From Holophaga sp. (GTDB taxonomy: Bacteria > Acidobacteriota > Holophagae > Holophagales > Holophagaceae): a stretch of 5,768 bases of DNA. Numbering within the stretch: position 1 is the first letter of the stretch; each line of letters starts with the position of its first letter. Shown here piece after piece: positions 1 through 5,132 of this stretch. The notes beneath the pieces are model-generated. The model was not told where the DNA came from, searched no databases, and saw only the letters and a list, made by a program, of their open reading frames with translations. The stretch lies in contig JAUYES010000320.1 in assembly GCA_030691225.1 (NCBI GenBank), positions 1-5,768 of the forward strand. Reading direction: 5' to 3'. The translations under genes and the position numbers were made by a program.

Positions 1-364
1 CGGGTATAACGCTGGCGGCCAAAATAACAAAGGCAATGCCTCCAAATTCCACCAGGGATTTGCATGAAACAAGGGCCCAGACGCCTAAAAAGGCTATTGA
101 GACGCCTAGGGTCATGGCCGCACGTATCGCCAACCGGCGCCAGGCTTGATGGCGCACTTCCGCTTTTAGCTCTGGTAGGGAAGGGGTTGGGGTTGTCGGC
201 GGGTTTTCGTCTGTGGAAAGTAAGCTCAAGGCCTGTTCGCCAATGGCTCGGCAGGATGGGCATTCCTTTAAATGAGCGAGATGACTGGCGCAAGGCTCAA
301 CACCATCTAAAAGCAAGGCCTTCATAGCTTCGCGTGCCACTTTGCATTCGGATTGGATCGACAT
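1..364 (-). CDS. Zinc-finger anti-sigma factor (partial, C-terminus beyond window)
   Basis: This frame is read leftwards from an ATG at 364-362 and stays open to the window edge, giving 121 residues. It is visible only by extending through the edge. The N-terminus has C7, C25, H28 and then H31-x3-C35-x2-C38, the H-x3-C-x2-C pattern of zinc-binding anti-sigma domains. A proline-rich linker (about 55-63) follows, then one hydrophobic segment (about 79-99) and the start of a second (about 105-120). This suggests a cytoplasmic sigma-binding head on an inner-membrane anchor. The start overlaps the sigma stop by one base (TGATG), and GGAGG inside the last sigma codons serves as ribosome binding site, so the two are translationally coupled. 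Family knowledge predicts that it holds the sigma factor inactive until a signal arrives. The signal is unknown, and the missing C-terminus prevents a subgroup call. Confidence 0.8.
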   Translation of the reverse strand, partial: MSIQSECKVAREAMKALLLDGVEPCASHLAHLKECPSCRAIGEQALSLLSTDENPPTTPTPSLPELKAEVRHQAWRRLAIRAAMTLGVSIAFLGVWALVSCKSLVEFGGIAFVILAASVIP

Positions 365-903
365 CACATACCTCCTAAAATTTCAGCTAAACGTCGGTGT
401 GCATTGTGAAGACGGCTTTTTACGGTTCCGGGTGGAATACCTAGGCGATTAGACATTTCGCGTTCGTTCATGTCTTCGAAATAGCGCAGCATTACAGCCT
501 CAGCTAGGTGGGGCGGCAACTCCTGAATTCCACACTGCACAGCCTGTTTTCGTTCCTGTTGCAGTGCATGATCTTCAGGATGCAGGTCAGGGGCTTCCGC
601 TTCCAGGGAGGCATCCTCTGAAAGAAAGAAGGATTCTTTCTTGGTGCGGGATAGACCTCGATTCCAGGCGATGCGAAAAAGCCAAGTGGAAAAGGCGTAG
701 GTCGGATCGTACCGATGAGCGTGATTCACGACTCGAATCCAGGTCTCTTGCGCAAGATCCTCCCACTCGGGAGAGATTCGACGTAAAAGAGCGCCCACAG
801 CGTTCCCATAGCGCCCTATCAGCTCGGGCAGGCATTCCTCGTCACCCTCGATCATCCAGGCAACGAGGAGTGCGTCCGAGGCTTCAGTATGGGGTGGCTT
901 CAT
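364..903 (-). CDS. ECF-type RNA polymerase sigma factor (sigma-70 family)
   Basis: The product is 179 residues, a normal ECF sigma length. Region 2 spans about 11-88, including the core-binding and -10-recognition stretch EDLAQETWIRVVN and FSTWLFRIAWN. A variable acidic linker (about 90-120) follows. Region 4 is at about 124-175, with LPPHLAEAVMLRYFEDM leading into the helix-turn-helix EREMSNRLGIPPGTVKSRL that recognises the -35 element. There is no region 3, as expected for ECF factors. I chose the ATG at 903-901 because AAAGGAG lies eight bases upstream. An in-frame ATG at 954 would add 17 residues but would sit inside the putative promoter and lacks a good binding site. The gene is followed directly by its anti-sigma gene. 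It lies 170 bases downstream of the TolB-like gene on the same strand. Its regulon and signal are unknown. Confidence 0.93.
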   Translation of the reverse strand: MKPPHTEASDALLVAWMIEGDEECLPELIGRYGNAVGALLRRISPEWEDLAQETWIRVVNHAHRYDPTYAFSTWLFRIAWNRGLSRTKKESFFLSEDASLEAEAPDLHPEDHALQQERKQAVQCGIQELPPHLAEAVMLRYFEDMNEREMSNRLGIPPGTVKSRLHNAHRRLAEILGGM

Positions 904-927
904 CCAGTGTTCTCCTTTCACCGTATA

Positions 928-953
928 TACCCCATGGGTTGTGAATCGGTTCA
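928..953 (-). promoter_or_regulatory. Candidate autoregulated ECF promoter for the sigma gene
   Basis: On the minus strand, TGAACC (953-948) is separated by 16 bases from GGTA (931-928). This resembles ECF promoters such as TGAAAC-N16-CGTA. Transcription would start near 921, leaving a short leader with the AAAGGAG ribosome binding site. The -35 element lies in a perfect inverted repeat, GTGAA-N4-TTCAC (941-954), which could also bind a regulator. The rest of the 904-1073 gap shows no gene and no convincing terminator, so read-through from the TolB-like gene is also possible. The call rests on motif resemblance only. Confidence 0.45.
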
Positions 954-1073
954 CGAGAAAGGGGTGGCGATTAAGCCAGGATTGATGGGATGAACAGGGA
1001 AAAGCCAGATAGCGCTTGTGGGCAGCCGAACGAGTGCCGCCTGCTCTGGATAGACCTCCGGACTATGGTTGCG

Positions 1074-2270
1074 CTACCGAACCCAACGCGGGCTATGGTG
1101 AGCCTGAAACCCTTCCAGCAAAGAACGGTTGGATCCATTTTCGATATTGAAGAGACGGGTTTCAATTCCTCCAACGGCATAGGCGATCCACCGATCGTCG
1201 GGGCCCCAGCGGGGACTGGAAAAGGCGCCCTCCCCGGAAAAGAGCACATTCACGGTTCCCGAAGCCAATTCCAGCGTCTTTAATTCGCTGGTCCCGCCCT
1301 TGTTCACCGCTGTGAAGACAATTCGGGATCCATCTTGACTCCATGCAGGATCTCGGAGGTGCTGCTGTTCGAGGGCAAAGGTCCTTGCCGGATTCCCTTC
1401 TGGGGTGATCACGACAATCGCTTCTTGGCGCAGGCGACCATGTATGAAGACGAGTTGCTTGCCGTCTGGACTCCAAGCTGGTGCCTCGTTGCAAAAATCA
1501 AAAAGGGTGATAGTCCGGGTTTCGCCGGAATCCCAATCCAGTATCCGGATGGCTTGTCGACCTTGTTTGTCGTTTTCGACAAAGGCTAGGGTGCGCCCAT
1601 CCGGGGAGAGGGCCGGATCGGACACTACGCCTTGTCCACGAAGAGGTGGATAGAGGCGTTTCGGCTGGCGGTGCTTTAAATCCATGCCCCAGATTTGCGG
1701 TGGCCCCATCACGTAGGTGATGTAGGCGAATCGTCCATTCCGAACCGAAGTCGGTGAATGAGTGAGACTCCCATGGCGGGTTAGTTGTTTGAGTTGAGAT
1801 CCCACAGCATTGGTTAACACGATCTCGGATACGCCTTGTCCAACCTCCTGTACGAGCAGGAGATCATGGGCATCCGGCGTTTTTTGTCCTTGCAGGTGAA
1901 CCGCTAAATCATCCGCCAACCGCGTCAACATCCAATCGAACAGTGCCAGAGACCCGGTGTAGGCCTTTTTGAACAGCGGTGTCTTCTCCATGCCCGGCAA
2001 GAGGGTCGCCTCCAGGCGCAGGCTGTTATCAGCACCTTGAAGGAGGACAGTCGCCAGCCGGAATCCACCTGGTTGGTTTCGGGGTCGGATCTCCCACCTT
2101 CGCAGGTTTCTGCCCAAACCTGTCACGAGGCGGGTGGAAAGGCCTGGAGCCAAACGCTCGATTCGAGGGGGCAGAATCTGGATAGTCTCCTGGAGTGTGG
2201 TTCCAGCATTCACGAACCCTGTTCCCAGGATCGTCCATGCCGCTAGCAAGGAGAGAAGCCGCTTCTTCAT
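1074..2270 (-). CDS. TolB-like periplasmic beta-propeller protein
   Basis: The product is 398 residues, close to TolB length (about 430). Residues 1-22 form a classic signal peptide: KKR, then a hydrophobic core, then a likely cut after VNA. Residues about 24-130 resemble the TolB N-terminal alpha/beta domain. From about 165 there are repeated propeller blades with PD40-type signatures: SPDGR (222), SPDGK (267), SQDGS (311) and GPDDR (356), plus a divergent first blade near 172-200. I count about five blades rather than the usual six, and the protein ends at SPRWVR. TolB links the Tol proteins to Pal and the outer membrane. No tolQ, tolR, tolA or pal lies here, so this may be a stand-alone paralog in envelope sensing. 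The ATG at 2270 is chosen for the signal peptide, since the longer reading to 2501 adds a non-conserved tail. No clear Shine-Dalgarno sequence precedes it. Confidence 0.85.
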   Translation of the reverse strand: MKKRLLSLLAAWTILGTGFVNAGTTLQETIQILPPRIERLAPGLSTRLVTGLGRNLRRWEIRPRNQPGGFRLATVLLQGADNSLRLEATLLPGMEKTPLFKKAYTGSLALFDWMLTRLADDLAVHLQGQKTPDAHDLLLVQEVGQGVSEIVLTNAVGSQLKQLTRHGSLTHSPTSVRNGRFAYITYVMGPPQIWGMDLKHRQPKRLYPPLRGQGVVSDPALSPDGRTLAFVENDKQGRQAIRILDWDSGETRTITLFDFCNEAPAWSPDGKQLVFIHGRLRQEAIVVITPEGNPARTFALEQQHLRDPAWSQDGSRIVFTAVNKGGTSELKTLELASGTVNVLFSGEGAFSSPRWGPDDRWIAYAVGGIETRLFNIENGSNRSLLEGFQAHHSPRWVR

Positions 2271-2284
2271 AGTGAAAAGGTAGC

Positions 2285-2314
2285 TTGACAATTTTGGTTT
2301 GCAACCCAAATTAT
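2285..2314 (+). promoter_or_regulatory. Candidate sigma-70 promoter of the MarR-family gene
   Basis: A perfect TTGACA (2285-2290) is followed after 18 bases by AATTAT (2309-2314), a four-of-six match to TATAAT. It faces right and overlaps the leftward TolB-like promoter. The spacer is largely filled by the palindrome at 2293-2310. A repressor bound there would block both directions. Confidence 0.45.
2293..2310. promoter_or_regulatory. Candidate MarR-family operator palindrome
   Basis: TTTGGTTTGCAACCCAAA is an inverted repeat with eight of nine base pairs matching across a GC centre. It fits the size and TTG...CAA style of MarR-family operators. It lies between the -35 and -10 of the marR promoter and across the predicted TolB-like start site. 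Binding by the adjacent regulator is inferred. Confidence 0.5.
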
Positions 2315-2337
2315 ATGCATTGATATTTATTGCGCAA
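2310..2337 (-). promoter_or_regulatory. Candidate sigma-70 promoter of the TolB-like gene
   Basis: On the minus strand a consensus TATAAT (2315-2310) lies 16 bases after TTGCGC (2337-2332). The -35 half is weak, matching TTG only. It sits in a perfect 10-bp palindrome, ATTGCGCAAT (2329-2338). Transcription would start near 2303, inside the larger palindrome 2293-2310, about 33 bases before the ATG. Confidence 0.5.
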
Positions 2338-2385
2338 TTCACATGATTCCCATTCCTTTGCCCCCCTCCTTTCCGAGGCCCTCCC

Positions 2386-2865
2386 GTGCCACCGACCCTG
2401 ACCTCCCCAAGCCTGATCCAGGACTGCATGCAGAGCCTCCGGAGGATCGTGAAGGCGCTGGAGGTGTATTCACGCTCCGTGGAGCGGCGCTTCGATCTCA
2501 CCGGGCCTCAGCTATGGGCCCTTTGGGCACTGGGCCGCAACGGGCCGTTGGCCCTCAAGGATTTAGCCGCATGCATGCACCTGGAATCCAGCACGGTCGT
2601 GGGGGTGGTGGACCGCTTAGTGGCCAAGGGCTTGGTCATCCGTAACCCCGATCCCGATGACCGGCGGCGTATTTCCCTGGCTCCAACCCCCAAAGGCGAA
2701 GAAATCCTGGCCGCCGCCCCTCATCCTGCCCAGGGGCACCTCCTGGCTGGCCTCCAATCCATGGACCCCCAGCGAGTGGAAAACCTCCATGAAGCGCTTC
2801 GCACACTCGAAGCTGTCCTCGAGGCAGAAAGGCTCGACGCTCCCTTTTTTTTCTCTGACAAGTAG
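2386..2865 (+). CDS. MarR-family winged-helix transcriptional regulator
   Basis: The product is 159 residues, typical for MarR proteins. An N-terminal dimerisation helix (about 10-35) is followed by LTGPQLWALWAL (38-49), then the helix-turn-helix with recognition helix SSTVVGVVDRLVAKGL (68-83). The wing has the family signature DPDDRRRISLAPTPKG (89-104), and a C-terminal dimerisation helix runs at about 125-150. MarR proteins usually repress their own and a neighbouring gene and release DNA on binding a small ligand or on oxidation. The start is GTG at 2386, with GAGG seven bases upstream; an in-frame stop at 2344 limits any extension. ATG at 2428 is possible but would trim the first helix. 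The gene is divergent from the TolB-like gene and sits 155 bases before the sucrose cluster, so either could be a target. The end carries eight consecutive T (2845-2852), coding for phenylalanines. Confidence 0.9.
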   Translation: MPPTLTSPSLIQDCMQSLRRIVKALEVYSRSVERRFDLTGPQLWALWALGRNGPLALKDLAACMHLESSTVVGVVDRLVAKGLVIRNPDPDDRRRISLAPTPKGEEILAAAPHPAQGHLLAGLQSMDPQRVENLHEALRTLEAVLEAERLDAPFFFSDK

Positions 2866-2867
2866 CG

Positions 2868-2889
2868 CATCGGCCCCAAGGGGCCTATG
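2868..2889 (+). terminator. Palindrome just after marR, possible weak terminator
   Basis: GGCCCCAAGGGGCC (2872-2885) is a perfect palindrome starting seven bases after the marR stop. Flanking CAT and ATG extend it with one mismatch. It could form a GC-rich hairpin but has no downstream T run, so it is not a standard intrinsic terminator. GGTGG (2889-2893) and CCACC (2902-2906) form a second, mutually exclusive stem. It could instead be an mRNA-stabilising hairpin or a protein-binding site. Confidence 0.3.
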
Positions 2890-2939
2890 GTGGACCCAGA
2901 GCCACCCGTTCTGAAGACAAGTTTTCTATCGTCAAGTGG

Positions 2940-3015
2940 TGCGACGACAACCGTCGCAGGAAACGTGAAGGTCGGGCCGCCTTCCATTAGCGCGAGTCAC
3001 TCTCGCCAATGGAGG
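2940..3015 (+). promoter_or_regulatory. Structured leader of the sucrose cluster, overlapping a ribosome binding site
   Basis: Three successive inverted repeats precede the first phosphatase gene. TGCGACG-ACAAC-CGTCGCA (2940-2958) is a perfect 7-bp stem. GAAGG (2967-2971) pairs with CCTTC (2980-2984). The third, at 2984-3012, is a 29-base imperfect palindrome with 12 of 14 pairs, built from CCATT/AATGG, GCG/CGC and GAGT-C-ACTC. Its last two G bases are the first two of the GGAGG ribosome binding site (3011-3015), so folding could limit translation. I recognise no known riboswitch class. The palindrome could equally be a DNA operator. I found no convincing promoter in 2866-3000. Confidence 0.4.
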
Positions 3016-3020
3016 TTGTT

Positions 3021-3928
3021 ATGAATTTTTCACTTCATCTTGTGGCGGACTTTGACGAAGTCTGGCTGCCAGCCGCGTTTGATGCTCCTTCCATGCGCAG
3101 GCTAGAGGCTTTTCTGGGGTGCTTTCCTGGTGTGGTTTTAACCCTCCTTTCTGCGCAACCCCTACCCATCGTGCTTGAACGTCTCGACAGGTATACAGAC
3201 GTCCTTCCGGACCATTGGGTGACCCAGAATGGCAAGGCGCTCCATCATCGGAGCCTTCACGGATCCTGGGAGGAGGATCTGGATTTCCCCCATTGGCTGC
3301 CCTGGCCTCGTGAATCAACAGGGGGCGGGGAATGGGCAAGTCGAGAATCCGGGGGTATACCCACACCCTTGGTCGGGGAAGAGCGGGCAACGGCCATCGA
3401 GTTTTTGACGTCTCAATGGGAGGAGTCGCTTCCCCTTGCGGTAGCCGCGACCCCTTGGCGAGATTGGGGATTGCTTCAATCCGCGCACGTTCCGATCACG
3501 GTTGGGCCCACGTTCCAGGAAGAACCGCCGTCGCGTGGGTTTCAGTTGGCGCCCGGGAAAGCCTTGGCTGCGGGAATTCTGGGGGCCCTGCTCACTCACC
3601 TGGAAGAGCGAGGATCTCTCGGCTCCCAGGAGGCGCGACTTCTCCACGAGGGGCCTGCATTGGCCATGAGGGGGAAATCGTTTCCAATCCCGCAAGAAAT
3701 CTTGCCTCCCCAGGTCCTTTGATGGTCTGCGGGAGTTCCGACCTTAACTTGAGTCTGTTCCAGCAAGCCGATTACCCGGTGCTGATGGCGGATAGCTCCC
3801 TGGATTTCGAAACGCCTGGGATTCCGAGGAAGCAAATTCACCGCACCTCCAGCGGCGGGCCTGCCGGCGTTCAAGAAATCTTGATCCAGATCGAATTCGA
3901 AAGTCTCCAATGCGAGAAGGGGAATTAG
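3021..3928 (+). pseudogene. Degenerate sucrose-phosphate phosphatase paralog (HAD-IIB), frameshifted
   Basis: The ATG at 3021 follows GGAGG with a good gap, and the first 233 residues end at a TGA at 3720-3722. The N-terminus parallels the intact downstream phosphatase: MNFSLHLVADFDEVWLP against MSISLHLVSDLDGTWIP. Both motif I aspartates (D10, D12) remain, motif II has S44 for T44, and a motif III lysine is likely K180. The C-terminus lies in the -1 frame (to TAG 3926-3928): PLMVCGSSDLNLSLF and VLMADSSLDF match PMVACGDSENDIALF and ILMADSPLDL. One base appears lost between about 3560 and 3719; the GGGGG run at 3670-3674 is a candidate spot. Both motif IV aspartates are replaced (S and N), which should abolish the usual Mg-dependent catalysis. 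About 30 extra residues sit before motif IV. Alternatively, an ATG at 3722 overlapping the stop could start a separate 68-residue peptide. Non-catalytic protein or decaying gene are both possible. Confidence 0.65.
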
Positions 3929-3930
3929 CC

Positions 3931-4368
3931 ATGAGCCGAAACCAAAATGCAGCTCTCCGTCGATCATCGTTTCCACCCGCTTGCCTGGTTTCCAACCAGA
4001 ATCGAGTCGGTCGCACACGCACATCCGAAACCCCTTTACGGATCAAAGTCTTCGGGCTTTCCACCGACGAACATGCCCGTGGCTATATTTGCCAGCACGC
4101 TGGATTCAAGCTGGGGAAATTCGCTCTTCACATCAAGACCTTAGATGTCCGTCTGAAGGATGAGAGCGGGCCTCATGGCGAACCTCTCGTCACCTGCACG
4201 CTTAGTGTGGATCTGGATACAGGCGGATTCGTGGTGGTCGTGCAGTCTGCCCACGAGCCTCACGCTGCCTTCGATCTTGCGATGGATGTCGCCGAACGCT
4301 CTGTCCGCAGAACGCTGCAGAGAAAGCGTGGCTTCTGCAAAACCAAACCGTCAGTTCGAGGCGAATGA
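3931..4368 (+). CDS. HPF/RaiA-like ribosome-associated protein
   Basis: The product is 145 residues. The first 35 or so are basic, low in conservation and probably disordered. From about 36 to 125 the sequence resembles the ribosome hibernation factor fold (S30EA/HPF/RaiA): GFKLGKFALHIKTLDVRLKD, then DESGPHGEPLVTCTLSVDL, then FVVVVQSAHEPHAAFDLAMD and VAERSVRRTLQRKRG. These match the family's order of strand, helix, strand, strand and final basic helix. Family members bind the 30S subunit near the mRNA and tRNA channel and protect idle ribosomes. The long HPF dimerisation domain is absent. The ATG at 3931 is favoured over one at 3910 because AAGGGGA lies seven bases ahead. The gene starts two bases after the phosphatase remnant and its stop overlaps the next start by one base (TGATG). 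The role in this cluster is inferred, perhaps ribosome protection under osmotic or drying stress. Confidence 0.75.
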   Translation: MSRNQNAALRRSSFPPACLVSNQNRVGRTRTSETPLRIKVFGLSTDEHARGYICQHAGFKLGKFALHIKTLDVRLKDESGPHGEPLVTCTLSVDLDTGGFVVVVQSAHEPHAAFDLAMDVAERSVRRTLQRKRGFCKTKPSVRGE

Positions 4369-5132
4369 TGAGCATTTCTCTCCACCTTGTTTCCGATCTC
4401 GATGGCACGTGGATTCCTTCAGAAGGAAATCTGGGGTCATTGCGAGGATTGGAAGCCCTCCTCGTTGCGAATCCTGGGATCGTTCTGACGTTTGCAACAG
4501 GACGTTCGTTGTCCTCTGCTCTTAGCGCTATTGCAGCGTCGGTGAACGTGTTGCCTCAGCATTTCGTTACGGATGTCGGCACGGCCATCTACCACCGCAT
4601 GGAAGATGGGGGCTGGGCCGAGGATCCCGAATATGCCACCTGGGTAGAGTCCCGGTGGGATACACACCTTTTGGATGAAACGATTGAAGGCTGGCTTCCT
4701 CTCGGCGTACGCCGTCAACCCGACGTTTTCGCGCCGAGGCGCCTCGCGCTGGAGGTTGAGTCGGATCAGGATGTCCATCGGGCCGCAGAGGCACTCCGAA
4801 CAATTCTCAAAGAAAGGGGAATGGTGGTGGATGTCCTGGCCACCGGGCGTTGCCTCGACGTGCTTCCCATGGGCGTGGACAAAGGTGCCGCGGCCGCTTT
4901 TCTGCAAACCCATTTGCCCCTTCCTAGGCCTATGGTGGCTTGCGGAGATTCCGAGAACGATATTGCCCTTTTCCAGGTGGCTGACCATTCCATCTTGATG
5001 GCAGACAGCCCTTTGGATCTCAAGTTCCCCGGAATGCCCCAAGAACGGATTCTCAGGGCCTCCGGTCTTGGTCCACTGGGAATCCTGCAGGTTCTCCTTT
5101 CGCTGACTACCGAGAGAGTGGAGATTCGATGA
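4368..5132 (+). CDS. spp: Sucrose-phosphate phosphatase (HAD superfamily, IIB)
   Basis: The product is 254 residues, close to bacterial SPP length (about 244-260). All HAD motifs are present: motif I D10-L-D12-G-T-W, with D10 the likely nucleophile and D12 the general acid; motif II T44 in FATGRS; motif III K172 in GVDKG; motif IV G193-D194-S-E-N-D198, which holds Mg. VLPQHFVTDVGTAIYH and the DVLP before the lysine also fit SPP. The cap domain is about 95-165. The enzyme removes phosphate from sucrose-6-phosphate in the cytoplasm to give sucrose, pulling the SPS reaction forward. Of two adjacent ATGs (4365 and 4368) I prefer 4368: GAGG is six bases away, it aligns with the upstream paralog's start, and it overlaps the previous stop by one base. 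The gene overlaps the SPS start by four bases (ATGA). A related sugar-phosphatase specificity cannot be excluded, but the SPS neighbour supports SPP. Confidence 0.88.
   Translation: MSISLHLVSDLDGTWIPSEGNLGSLRGLEALLVANPGIVLTFATGRSLSSALSAIAASVNVLPQHFVTDVGTAIYHRMEDGGWAEDPEYATWVESRWDTHLLDETIEGWLPLGVRRQPDVFAPRRLALEVESDQDVHRAAEALRTILKERGMVVDVLATGRCLDVLPMGVDKGAAAAFLQTHLPLPRPMVACGDSENDIALFQVADHSILMADSPLDLKFPGMPQERILRASGLGPLGILQVLLSLTTERVEIR

Noticed and set aside
955..1073. Intrinsic terminator between the TolB-like and sigma genes
   Set aside because: Only a 4-bp GGCA/TGCC stem is visible and there is no T run on the transcribed strand.
990..1283. Rightward open frame opposite the end of the TolB-like gene
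   Set aside because: It lies mostly antisense to conserved propeller sequence, has no ribosome binding site and resembles no family.
2271..2501. N-terminal extension of the TolB-like gene by 77 residues to an ATG at 2501
   Set aside because: The extension runs through the promoter region and antisense to marR, looks unlike any protein domain, and would bury the signal peptide.
2343..2645. Rightward open frame starting at ATG 2343 over the marR start
   Set aside because: It is in a different frame from the clearly MarR-like protein and is low in complexity, with many prolines and glycines.
3670..3678. GGGAAAT as a -1 slippery heptamer in the first phosphatase gene
   Set aside because: The heptamer is out of phase with the reading frame, since its codon boundaries fall one base late. 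It cannot give a standard tandem -1 slip.
3717..3722. CTT TGA resembles the +1 frameshift site of release factor 2
   Set aside because: A +1 shift enters a frame that stops at TAA after eight codons. The HAD C-terminus lies in the -1 frame instead.
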